Source of the DNA: CBDUQP01 sp965369385
GTDB taxonomy: Bacteria > Planctomycetota > Phycisphaerae > SM23-33
Direction: 5' to 3'
DNA length: 61,368 bases
NCBI GenBank assembly: GCA_965369385.1
Contig: CBDUQP010000004.1
Span: forward strand, 1 to 61,368
Shown here: positions 17,968 to 25,789 of the stretch, in pieces
How positions within the stretch are numbered: the first letter of the stretch is position 1
How the letters are laid out: the number at the start of each line of letters is the position of its first letter
Notes under the pieces: generated by a model
What the model was told of the DNA's origin: nothing
What the model saw: the letters and a program-made list of their open reading frames with translations, nothing else
Databases searched by the model: none
Translations under genes and position numbers: made by a program

Positions 17968-18936
17968 TTGGGTATTATAGCCGGTATAGACGAAGCGGGA
18001 CTTGGGCCCGTTCTGGGGCCACTCGTCGTCTGCGCCGCCGTCTTTGAAATTCCAGACGAGAACATCGACCAATGCATGTGGAAACAGCTCGCGCCCACCA
18101 TCGTGCGAAAACCAAAAGCAAAGAGCACCGCAATAGCCATCGGTGACAGCAAGAAACTCTTCAAACGAAAGTCCACTAACGGCTTACAGCATTTAGAACG
18201 CGCCGTACTCAGCATGCTGCACACCGGCGGACACTGCCCTGAGACCCTCGCTGAGCTCTTGAAAATAATAACCCACGATGCCCACATAAAGACCGCCGAT
18301 TATCCATGGTACGCACCGGCTGATTTGGATATACCCGTGTCGCTCGAACAAACATCCATCGCCCTGTCAGCAAATGCACTATCTGCTGAGATGAAAACCA
18401 AGGGCATTAAATTGTTAGAGTTACGGAGCGAAACCGTATTGGCGGGCGAGTACAACCAACTCGTACGAAAAATCGACAACAAGTCCACCACCGCTATCGG
18501 ATTCACCTGCCGCCTGCTGTCGCATTTGTGGACCCATCTCAGCAGCGGGAGCATAACTGTGCACGTGGACCGCCAGGGCGGAAGAATGCGATATCTGCCC
18601 GTGCTGGAAAATGTTTTCGAGGACGCCTCATTCCGAATTCTGGACGAATCCAAAACTCACAGCGCATACATGATCACACACGGCAGCAAGTCTGCCGAAG
18701 TCCACTTCTCCGTGGGGGCCGAAGACCAACACCTACCCGTCGCCCTTGCCTCGATGACGTGCAAGTACGTCCGCGAGATGTTCATGGATATGCTGAATGC
18801 ATGGTGGGCCAAGCGGGTGGAAGACCTTGCACCCACGGCGGGATACTACACCGACGGGCGCCGCTTTTTTGGCGAAATCGGCCCGGCATTCGGGGAAATG
18901 GGCATAAACGAGGACATGATCTACAGATCACGCTGA
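17968..18936 (+). CDS. divergent RNase HII-like protein
   Basis: Protein of 322 aa with RNase H-fold motifs of the HII family. Seen: GIDEAGLGPVLGPLVVCA at the N-terminus (canonical GIDEAGRGPLAGPVV), IGDSKKLF near residue 70, and VHVDRQGGR near residue 195, which would supply acidic metal ligands. It is much longer than ordinary RNase HII (about 200 aa), with a large insert between the DSK motif and VDRQ and a C-terminal part ending in YYTDGRRFFGEIGPAFGEMG. The Arg of GRGP is Leu here. The start is TTG 17968 with AAGGAG 7 nt upstream. It may cleave RNA in RNA/DNA hybrids or have another nuclease role. Confidence 0.75.
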   Translation: MGIIAGIDEAGLGPVLGPLVVCAAVFEIPDENIDQCMWKQLAPTIVRKPKAKSTAIAIGDSKKLFKRKSTNGLQHLERAVLSMLHTGGHCPETLAELLKIITHDAHIKTADYPWYAPADLDIPVSLEQTSIALSANALSAEMKTKGIKLLELRSETVLAGEYNQLVRKIDNKSTTAIGFTCRLLSHLWTHLSSGSITVHVDRQGGRMRYLPVLENVFEDASFRILDESKTHSAYMITHGSKSAEVHFSVGAEDQHLPVALASMTCKYVREMFMDMLNAWWAKRVEDLAPTAGYYTDGRRFFGEIGPAFGEMGINEDMIYRSR

Positions 18937-19044
18937 TGGGCAAAGCCCCCTACGGACGATAGAAATAACAGATAAAATGCTGATAGGCATAGAGATTAAC
19001 ACCCGCGCACGGATGCGTGGAATAAACGACTGAGGAGAAAGTAC

Positions 19045-20118
19045 ATGCGTTATGCCGTAATCATGGCCGGTGGCGTGGGTCAAAGACTCTGGCCGATGAG
19101 CAGGAAAAGTCGCCCCAAACAGATACTCCCCCTTATCGAGGGCAGAAGCCTTCTTGAGATAGCCGTCGAAAGGCTCAAGGGCGTATTCGGGTACGAGAAT
19201 ACCTATATCATCACAAACGCTGAGTACGCTCAGCAAATCGCCGAAAGTCTCCCGCAACTGCCTGTGGAGAACATTGTCGGCGAACCCGAAGGACGCGACA
19301 CTGCAAACGCCGTAGCCCTCGCTGCCGCCATCCTGCAAGGACGCGATCCGGACGGGACGATGGCAGTGTTCACCGCAGACCACATCATTCGCCCACAGGA
19401 GGATTTCGACAGGTGCGTGAAGCTGGCATGTGAAACGGCAGAGGCGAACGCAGACGCGCTGGTAACGTTCGGCGTAAAGCCCAACTTCCCGCACACGGGG
19501 CTGGGATATATACACTGCGGCGAATCGGTCAGCAATGGCGTGTTCAAGGTAAAAGGTTTCGTGGAGAAGCCCGAACACCAGACCGCCAGACGTTACGTTG
19601 AAGGCGGCCAGCACTACTGGAACAGCGGTATGTTCGTCTGGACAGTATCGGCCATCGCAAATGCACTGAAGACACACCTGCCCGACTCGGTAGACAAGCT
19701 TGCGTGCATCACAGAAGCGGTCGCCAACTCGTCCGACTATACCGACCTGCTCGCCGAAGCCTATCCCCAACTGAAAAAAATCAGCATCGACTACGCCGTA
19801 ATGGAAAAGGCCGTGATGGTGATGATGGTGGTACTCTCCTGCGAATGGCTGGATGTGGGATCCTGGCCGGCACTGGCGGACGTGACGGATCTCGACGAGA
19901 CCGATAATGCCGTGGTGGCTGAGAATACCGTGCTCATCGACTGCACCGGAAACGTTATCGTCAGCGAAGACGATCACCTGCTGGCAGTAATGGGTATGGA
20001 CGATTGCGTAATCGTGCACAGCCCCGATGCCACGCTGATCTCCAATAAATCCGACTCCCAAAGACTCAAGGATCTCCTGACCAACATGAACAAGAAGTTC
20101 GGGCAGAAGTATTCCTGA
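19045..20118 (+). CDS. manC: mannose-1-phosphate guanylyltransferase
   Basis: Nucleotidyltransferase of 357 aa making GDP-mannose from mannose-1-P and GTP. Seen: the N-terminal loop MAGGVGQRLWPMSRKSRPKQ, the FTADHIIRP segment, FVEKPEHQTARRYVEGG, WNSGMFVW, and SIDYAVMEKA with CEWLDVGSWPAL. It lacks the C-terminal isomerase domain of bifunctional enzymes. The ribosome site GAGGAG precedes the ATG. It is followed after 38 nt by ruvX. It pairs metabolically with the phosphomannomutase at 15693. Confidence 0.95.
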   Translation: MRYAVIMAGGVGQRLWPMSRKSRPKQILPLIEGRSLLEIAVERLKGVFGYENTYIITNAEYAQQIAESLPQLPVENIVGEPEGRDTANAVALAAAILQGRDPDGTMAVFTADHIIRPQEDFDRCVKLACETAEANADALVTFGVKPNFPHTGLGYIHCGESVSNGVFKVKGFVEKPEHQTARRYVEGGQHYWNSGMFVWTVSAIANALKTHLPDSVDKLACITEAVANSSDYTDLLAEAYPQLKKISIDYAVMEKAVMVMMVVLSCEWLDVGSWPALADVTDLDETDNAVVAENTVLIDCTGNVIVSEDDHLLAVMGMDDCVIVHSPDATLISNKSDSQRLKDLLTNMNKKFGQKYS

Positions 20119-20156
20119 ATATCCCAGACCTGAAATGCGATTGGCGAAGTGCAGAT

Positions 20157-20654
20157 ATGACAAAGTGGCTCGGGGTTGACTACGGAACGCAGCGGATCGG
20201 GGTGGCAGTAGGCGACACCCGCAACGCAATCGCCGGACCGCTCACCATGGTCCCTGCCACTAGCGATAAGGAAGTCTTTGCCACACTTGCCAAAATCGCA
20301 GACGAGCAAGGCGCAGAGGGCATCGTTGTCGGATGGCCTCTCAATATGGACGATACCGAAGGCCCGCAAGGCAAGCTCACACGCGAATTCGCGTCCAGAC
20401 TCGCCAAGAGCACCGGACTCGACGTGAGAATGTGGGATGAGAGGCTGACAAGTTTCGCAGCCGACCAGATGCTTGCGGGGCTCTTCACGAGAAAGAAGAA
20501 GAAGCAACGCCAGGATGCCATCGCCGCAGCGACAATCCTGCAAGACTTCTTCGCCGCCGATGGACAACTGGGTGCACCTGGACCGGATGATTTGGAACAA
20601 GTGGGTGAACCGGGCGAAGTGGACGAACCCAAGAGGCCTCAGGACGACGAATAG
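20157..20654 (+). CDS. ruvX: putative pre-16S rRNA nuclease / Holliday junction resolvase-like (YqgF family)
   Basis: RNase H-fold protein of 165 aa. Seen: WLGVDYGTQRIGVAVGD at the N-terminus with the first catalytic Asp, IVVGWPLNMDDTEGPQ (the VGLP..MdGseG motif), and DVRMWDERLTSFAADQML with the second acidic site. A KKKKQRQDAIAAATIL helix supplies the last Asp. The ~30-residue acidic C-terminal tail is longer than usual. Family members mature the 5' end of 16S rRNA. It lies 38 nt after the guanylyltransferase and is followed by a clear terminator. Confidence 0.92.
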   Translation: MTKWLGVDYGTQRIGVAVGDTRNAIAGPLTMVPATSDKEVFATLAKIADEQGAEGIVVGWPLNMDDTEGPQGKLTREFASRLAKSTGLDVRMWDERLTSFAADQMLAGLFTRKKKKQRQDAIAAATILQDFFAADGQLGAPGPDDLEQVGEPGEVDEPKRPQDDE

Positions 20655-20697
20655 CGCCAGCAGACTCGGCCAGCAAAGATCACAAATACGCACAAAA

Positions 20698-20740
20698 CAG
20701 GCCCGCGGGCATTACTGCAACAGCAGTGCCTACGGGCCTG
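20698..20740. terminator. bidirectional hairpin terminator
   Basis: Long imperfect stem caggcccg...gggcattactgc / cagcagtgcctacgggcctg between the convergent ruvX and FHA genes. Confidence 0.7.
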
Positions 20741-20777
20741 ATATATGTTTCGGTGTCAGTGTCAGATCCCTGACGGT

Positions 20778-21281
20778 CTACTCGTCTTCGCCTGCGAGTG
20801 CTTCCAACGCCGAGATCGGATCAACATCATCACTCTCTTCGCCATTTTTCGTTTCATCCAGCATCGCCAGGAAGGCGTCGTCCTCCGAGTCGTCACCTAA
20901 GGGAACGGCTGTGGCGCCCGAGAGGCTGGCGGCTTTCTCTTCGGCCATCTTCTGCCCGCGAGTTTTGACTGGTTGAATTTCCTCGGGCTTGCCATCGACC
21001 TGAACGGTAAAAACGATCGGTCCAATCACGAGTCGATCACCGGCCTGGAATTCCGCTTCGTTGACACGATCATTGTTAACGTAACTACCGTTGCTCGATG
21101 CCAGATCCTTGACCTTCACCACGTCTCCGTCGCAGATGACCTCGCAATGACGCCGAGACACACCCACCAGCGGAATCTGCAGGCTGCAACCATCACCTCT
21201 GCCGATAACAGTCGTACCTGGTCCCAACGCAAAGTCCTTGCGGTTCCCATTCGGCTTGAACCATACCAATGCAACATCCAT
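20778..21281 (-). CDS. FHA-domain protein
   Basis: Protein of 167 aa with one forkhead-associated domain, which binds phosphothreonine peptides. The domain spans about residues 5-95. Seen: the GRGDGCSLQI segment (Gly-Arg), VSRRHCEVICDGD with the Ser-Arg-His signature, and LASSNGSYVNN with the Asn-Gly pair. An acidic low-complexity C-terminal tail follows (DDSEDDAF, ESDDVDPISALEAL). No membrane segment is seen. It is divergent from the HemW-like gene. FHA proteins usually read Ser/Thr-kinase signalling; no such kinase is in the window. Confidence 0.92.
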   Translation of the reverse strand: MDVALVWFKPNGNRKDFALGPGTTVIGRGDGCSLQIPLVGVSRRHCEVICDGDVVKVKDLASSNGSYVNNDRVNEAEFQAGDRLVIGPIVFTVQVDGKPEEIQPVKTRGQKMAEEKAASLSGATAVPLGDDSEDDAFLAMLDETKNGEESDDVDPISALEALAGEDE

Positions 21282-21415
21282 TCGTCACCTCTTCGGCTGA
21301 TCTGCACATTAAGCAATTGGGGCAACTGTCTTCCAACAATTGCCATGATACAGTATATTCTAAGCTCACAGTCCCTGCTTGCAAGGGTAAAAATTTCCTC
21401 CTCAACCGTCCCTCC

Positions 21416-22618
21416 ATGCCCAATAGAGCCCCAGAACATCCTGTTAACACTAAGGTTGCAAAGCCAGATGTCGCCTCCACAACTTTGTATGTGCATGTTC
21501 CTTTCTGCCTTGGCAAGTGCTCATATTGCGATTTCTACTCCATCGGGCACAACTCCGCCCTGGCAGATAGCTACGTCACGGCATTGCAGGCGGAATTGAA
21601 GACCAAACGCAACTGCCTCCAGACACCGCTGGTGAGCGTATTCTTCGGCGGAGGCACGCCAACTGCTCTCGATACGCCCACCCTGGCCAGGATTCTGAAA
21701 ATCGCCAATCCGCTGATAGATTCCAACACCGAGTTCAGTATAGAGGCAAACCCCGCAACTCTCGATCCGGAAAAGGTGAAAGTCATCGCTGATTCCGGAG
21801 TCAACCGCGTTAATCTCGGCGTGCAGTCATTTAACGATGACGAACTCAAAACACTAGGCCGACTTCACAACGCATCGCACGTGCTTGACACATATAACAT
21901 GTTGCGAAATGCCAACATGAATAACATTGGCTTGGACCTCATCTACGCCGCGCCAACCCAAACATTGGAAACATGGCTGACTTCGCTTGACACCGCACTT
22001 GCACTTCAGCCCGAACACCTTAGTTGCTATGCGCTTACTCTGGAAGACGGTACCCCGCTGGCCGAGCAGGTTCGCCGGGGCTCCCTCGCCGAGATGGATG
22101 AAGACATGCAGCACGCTTGCTACTACCAGGCCATCGAGCGTATCACTGCCACCGCGATGGAGCACTACGAGATATCGAACTTCGCACTACCGCACCGACG
22201 TTGCGTCCATAATCTAACATATTGGCACAACCAGAAGTATCTGGGGCTCGGCCCGGCCGCCACGAGCTACGTGGGCGGCCTGCGATGCACCAACTCGCCC
22301 AACCTGACCGCCTACATGAAGGCATTAGCTGCGGGCGAACTGCCGCCATGCACAACTGAACATCCGGACATCCGCACACAAATGGGGGAAACCGTGATGC
22401 TTGCCCTGCGTCTGACCGAGGGTATCGACTGTAACCAGTTCACCGCGCGTTTCCACATTGATATCAGAGAAGTCTTCGGCAAAACCATCGAACGGTATTG
22501 TCGCCAAAATGCACTGATCCTGAACGACCAGTATCTCCGAATCTCGCCCGATGCATTGTTCGTATCAAACGTAATACTGGGTGATATGCTGGAAGAAGCC
22601 TGCGGATCGGGCCTATAA
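21416..22618 (+). CDS. hemW: HemW-like radical SAM protein (coproporphyrinogen III oxidase-like)
   Basis: Radical SAM enzyme of about 400 aa. The cluster motif is in VHVPFCLGKCSYCDFYS (Cx3Cx2C), followed by VFFGGGTPTALD, SIEANPATLDPEKV and VNRVNLGVQSFNDDELKTLGR, all typical of HemW. The C-terminal HemN-type helical domain is present (EISNFALPHRRCVHNLTYWH and LRLTEGIDCNQF). HemW proteins are thought to act as heme chaperones rather than oxidases; the extra cysteine expected in true HemN is not seen. The ATG at 21416 lacks a good ribosome site, and the frame is open back to 21269, so the start is uncertain. Confidence 0.9.
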   Translation: MPNRAPEHPVNTKVAKPDVASTTLYVHVPFCLGKCSYCDFYSIGHNSALADSYVTALQAELKTKRNCLQTPLVSVFFGGGTPTALDTPTLARILKIANPLIDSNTEFSIEANPATLDPEKVKVIADSGVNRVNLGVQSFNDDELKTLGRLHNASHVLDTYNMLRNANMNNIGLDLIYAAPTQTLETWLTSLDTALALQPEHLSCYALTLEDGTPLAEQVRRGSLAEMDEDMQHACYYQAIERITATAMEHYEISNFALPHRRCVHNLTYWHNQKYLGLGPAATSYVGGLRCTNSPNLTAYMKALAAGELPPCTTEHPDIRTQMGETVMLALRLTEGIDCNQFTARFHIDIREVFGKTIERYCRQNALILNDQYLRISPDALFVSNVILGDMLEEACGSGL

Positions 22619-22697
22619 TGGGCTGACATCGTCAGACCAGCCGGCGCGGGGTTACCGCCAGCCGATATAACAAGAAAATGCCGAAAGGGTAAATCTT

Positions 22698-23840
22698 ATG
22701 ACAAGGACGCTATTCTTACCGTCAATAATCGCAGTTCTTATCCTGGCCGCTACGCATCTATCGGCAGCCGAAGCCACCACCAGCGTCACATCGCCCACCA
22801 CCAAACTGGCGACAAAGCTGATCCCACAAGAGCGGATCAAAGAGATACAGGACCTCCTGACACCCAAGACCACCCCAAAGACTCGCCAGGAGCATATAGA
22901 CATCCTGATCGCCCAGACAGGTGAAGTGGTAAAGCTGGCCAGGAAGATATGGACCGAGTACCCCGACGCTCCCAACGCAGCCCGCTTCAACCAACTCATG
23001 CTGCAGGTGGGCTCCTTCCGCAATGATCACGCCCCCAGCGAGAAGACCAGAAAAGACCTCCAGGACATCGTCAAGATAGTACTGGCCACCAAGAGCTCCG
23101 AATCCACAAAAATGATGGCGAACACTGCCCTGATGCGTCTGAAGGTGTTCACTGAGCCCGGCAAACCAGCCAAAGACGCCGCCAGTCACATTATCAAATA
23201 CGTGGACCTGTACTCAGACAACCTCAAGCTCGCCGTCAAGGCTATCGGAACGGGAGGCGTGCTCGCAAAACAGATCGGAGACAAGAAGCTCGCCGACAAG
23301 TACTTCACCATGCTCGAAAAGAAGCACGCTGGCAACCCTGCCATACTGCCCTTCCTGATCAGCGGAGGACGTTCCCCGCTGTTCACAGCCACCCTGAAGA
23401 AGCTTGACGGAACCGAACTGAACCTTCCCAGGGACCTTCTCGGAAAGGTGGTTGTCATAGATTTCTGGGCAACGTGGTGCGGGCCATGCATTCAAGCGCT
23501 TCCGCACATGAAGCAGCTCTATGCGAAGTACAAGGACAAAGGCGTGGAATTTGTGGGCATCAGCATAGACCGGCCCAACTCCCTTGAAACCGTCAAGACC
23601 TTCGTCAAGAACAACAAGCTGGATTGGATAAATACCTACTCAGGAAAGTTCTGGGAAGACCCCACCGCCCGCAAGTACGGTATTCATGGCATTCCCTCGA
23701 TTTGGGTGGTCGGTAAGGACGGGAAGCTGATCTCGGTAGATGCCCGTCAGCGGCTCCAGGTGGCGATAGAGTTCGCCCTTATCAAAGACACCAAAGCGGC
23801 CACGACGAAAGCCGCCCCAACAACCAAACCAGCGGAATAG
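22698..23840 (+). CDS. exported TlpA-like thioredoxin-domain protein
   Basis: Protein of 380 aa. An N-terminal signal peptide (TLFLPSIIAVLILAATHLSAAEA) points to export. Residues about 40-215 are a helical region without known motifs. A redoxin/thioredoxin domain occupies about 220-365, with VVIDFWATWCGPCIQALPHM (CGPC active site), VEFVGISIDR and the cis-Pro in YGIHGIPSIWVVGKDG. Such proteins reduce periplasmic disulfides, for example in cytochrome c maturation. A Thr/Lys/Pro-rich tail ends the protein. A small lipoprotein gene follows after about 90 nt. Confidence 0.9.
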   Translation: MTRTLFLPSIIAVLILAATHLSAAEATTSVTSPTTKLATKLIPQERIKEIQDLLTPKTTPKTRQEHIDILIAQTGEVVKLARKIWTEYPDAPNAARFNQLMLQVGSFRNDHAPSEKTRKDLQDIVKIVLATKSSESTKMMANTALMRLKVFTEPGKPAKDAASHIIKYVDLYSDNLKLAVKAIGTGGVLAKQIGDKKLADKYFTMLEKKHAGNPAILPFLISGGRSPLFTATLKKLDGTELNLPRDLLGKVVVIDFWATWCGPCIQALPHMKQLYAKYKDKGVEFVGISIDRPNSLETVKTFVKNNKLDWINTYSGKFWEDPTARKYGIHGIPSIWVVGKDGKLISVDARQRLQVAIEFALIKDTKAATTKAAPTTKPAE

Positions 23841-23931
23841 TGACAACAATTCACCGTCGAACACCAATCTGCGAGGCGGATTGGCAGTGTGTCTATTGTA
23901 TTGCGACGCCGCTTTGAATAGACTCGGGGGC

Positions 23932-24336
23932 ATGTCCAGAACCATAAAACTATTGTGCCTGTTCGTGACGGTTACAACAGCCGGCTGCGGTAGCGTGAGT
24001 TTCAGCGAACGATCCTGGTGGAACGCATCCAAAGCCAAACCCGAGGCCGTCTCCAAGGCGAAACCCGCAACGCCCACTGCCAACTCCAACGCATTCGAAC
24101 CTGCAAACACACCGGCGGCCAATAGTCAATCCCATCGCATCAGACTGCTGACTGAACGCATCGAGTCCATGGATGACGAAAACCAGATGCACATGACCAG
24201 GATCCAGCAGCTCGAACAAGAGATCGCCAGACTCAAAGCCACCGAGCGACAGCTCCGCGCCAAGCTCGCTGGCAATGCCCAGCCAACCCGGCTGCCAGCA
24301 TCCAAAACCACCGCTACTGCAACCAAAGCAAAGTAG
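23932..24336 (+). CDS. small lipoprotein with coiled coil
   Basis: Protein of 134 aa. The start at ATG 23932 gives MSRTIKLLCLFVTVTTAGC, a clean lipobox with Cys at about residue 19. An Ala/Lys/Pro-rich linker follows, then a coiled coil (ERIESMDDENQMHMTRIQQL, about residues 70-110) and another Ala/Lys/Thr-rich tail. Nothing points to a specific role. The low-complexity tail runs into the next gene with a 46-nt gap. Confidence 0.7.
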   Translation: MSRTIKLLCLFVTVTTAGCGSVSFSERSWWNASKAKPEAVSKAKPATPTANSNAFEPANTPAANSQSHRIRLLTERIESMDDENQMHMTRIQQLEQEIARLKATERQLRAKLAGNAQPTRLPASKTTATATKAK

Positions 24337-24382
24337 TACGCAACCAAAACAAACGCCGCAGACCAACGGAGTGCAAGACGCG

Positions 24383-25492
24383 ATGAGAGTTGTAGTCACA
24401 GGACAGGTCGGACTGGATAAGAAACACTTCATTAATCGTGTAGTCGAACTGGCTACACGCGCCGGACACGATCTGGCTGTGTGTAACGTCGGCGACATGA
24501 TGTACGCAGAAGCCCCAGACGTGGTCTCCGGGAGAATTCTCGACTTGCCACTATCGAGGCTCACCAACCTGCGACGAAGCGTGTTTAAGGATGTGCTCGC
24601 AACCGGCCGAGACAAGGCCAACGTCCTTGTGAACACCCACGCAACCTTCCGCTGGAAGCATGGGCTGTTCTACGCGTTCGATCACGACCAGATGCAGGAG
24701 TTCAACGCGGACATCTACATCTCGCTCGTCGACAACCTCGACACCATCCACTATCGACTCGTCCGCGATGGGCACACGGACCACACGCTGAAAGACATAA
24801 TGGTCTGGCGTGAGGAAGAGATTCTCGCCTCCGAACTGCTCAGCCAGATCGTTCGCGGCCACGGCTGCTTCTACATCATGGCTCGCGGTACCGACGATTC
24901 CACCGCACAGGCACTCGTTGACCTGATGTTCCGCCCGAAGATGAAGAAGGCCTACCTCAGTTTCCCCATGTCGCACGTGATGGGTATGAAGGATCTGCTG
25001 GCCGAGATAGACCTTTTCCGCCTGGAACTGAAGAAGCACTTCGTCTGCTTCGATCCCGGTGACCTGGAAGAAAAATATCTCTGCGACCGCGCACTGCAAG
25101 CCGCTCAGCAGGGCAAACGTATCATCGAAGCTGGCACGCCCGGCCACCGCGTAACGATGGAAACGTCCCAGATGGTGGACGTGATCGCCGATATTGACGG
25201 GCAGATCTACGCCCGCGACTTCAAGCTGATCGACCAGTCAGACATGATCATCTCGCTGATACCCGCAATGCCAGATGGCAGACCGGGGCTTTCCAGCGGA
25301 GTGGAACGCGAACTGCAACACGCCCACGAAGCCACCAAGGATGTATTCGTAATCTGGCGTCCCGAAGCGTCCCCGTCCCCCTTCGTTACCGAGACCGCAA
25401 CCAAGGTCTTCAAATCCACATCCGAAGCCATCAGGTTCTTCTTGGAAAGCGGATACGTCCCCACAGAAGACCCCGGAACACTATTCGACTAA
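24383..25492 (+). CDS. two-domain protein: P-loop kinase-like N-half, nucleoside deoxyribosyltransferase-like C-half
   Basis: Protein of 369 aa, not a family I can name. The N-half (about 1-185) starts MRVVVTGQVGLDKKHF, a P-loop-like loop resembling adenylate-kinase-type proteins but with Lys where Ser/Thr is expected. It continues with KANVLVNTHATFRWKHGLFY, IYISLVDNLDTIHYRL and a long helix. The C-half (about 190-369) resembles nucleoside 2-deoxyribosyltransferases and related SLOG/DUF4406-type folds: KKAYLSFPMSHVMGMKDLL, then DQSDMIISLIPAMPDGRPGL, then SSGVERELQHAHEATKDVFV. This would be a nucleotide-binding or base-exchange fold. The start at 24383 has GGAG upstream; the open frame to 24275 overlaps the lipoprotein. 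A structured repeat begins directly after its stop. Confidence 0.7.
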   Translation: MRVVVTGQVGLDKKHFINRVVELATRAGHDLAVCNVGDMMYAEAPDVVSGRILDLPLSRLTNLRRSVFKDVLATGRDKANVLVNTHATFRWKHGLFYAFDHDQMQEFNADIYISLVDNLDTIHYRLVRDGHTDHTLKDIMVWREEEILASELLSQIVRGHGCFYIMARGTDDSTAQALVDLMFRPKMKKAYLSFPMSHVMGMKDLLAEIDLFRLELKKHFVCFDPGDLEEKYLCDRALQAAQQGKRIIEAGTPGHRVTMETSQMVDVIADIDGQIYARDFKLIDQSDMIISLIPAMPDGRPGLSSGVERELQHAHEATKDVFVIWRPEASPSPFVTETATKVFKSTSEAIRFFLESGYVPTEDPGTLFD

Positions 25493-25650
25493 CAGTCCGT
25501 TGAAAAATGGATTCCGTTGCGAGTGCGCAGGATTTCAACGAGCATCAAGGAACGAAAACGCAGTCAATCCCGTAGGATTGCCAAGTTTCGTAACGCAGAC
25601 GCGCAATTGAAAGACTCGCACGCAGCAGGAATAGCTTCTTCAACGGGCTG
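25493..25650. repeat. structured ~158-bp palindromic repeat, copy 1
   Basis: Begins at the base after the TAA of the preceding gene. Outer arms cagtccgttgaa / ttcaacgggctg. Inner arms attcc / ggaat and gtgcgcaggatttcaa / ttgaaagactcgcac. A central hairpin caatcc-cgta-ggattg sits inside cgaaaac / gtttcg. It shares its core, size and gene-end position with the element at 46005. Confidence 0.8.
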
Positions 25651-25682
25651 CTGAGCCCACCGAGCCAAGCAGCCCTTTCAAA

Positions 25683-25770
25683 TGCCCAGCCGCCAGTAAC
25701 TCCAGCCTTCGGAGCGCGTACCGCGCAGGTCAGCGAACCACGAAGGGGAGCATCTCGCAATGGCTGGGCA
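25683..25770. repeat. nested hairpin element
   Basis: Outer arms tgcccagcc / ggctgggca (9 bp, perfect) enclose ctccagccttcg / cgaaggggag and a small gcgcgtaccgcgc hairpin. It lies just downstream of the histidine kinase stop (minus strand) and may end its transcript. Confidence 0.65.
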
Positions 25771-25789
25771 CCATCGCCGTCAACCAGCG

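Noticed and set aside
18928..20229. 433-codon minus-strand open frame opposite the guanylyltransferase
   Set aside because: Antisense shadow of a well-conserved gene, low-complexity His/Gly/Arg composition, no family motif.
20157..20654. ruvX as part of the GDP-mannose operon function
   Set aside because: The short gap to the guanylyltransferase suggests cotranscription only; YqgF proteins act in rRNA maturation.
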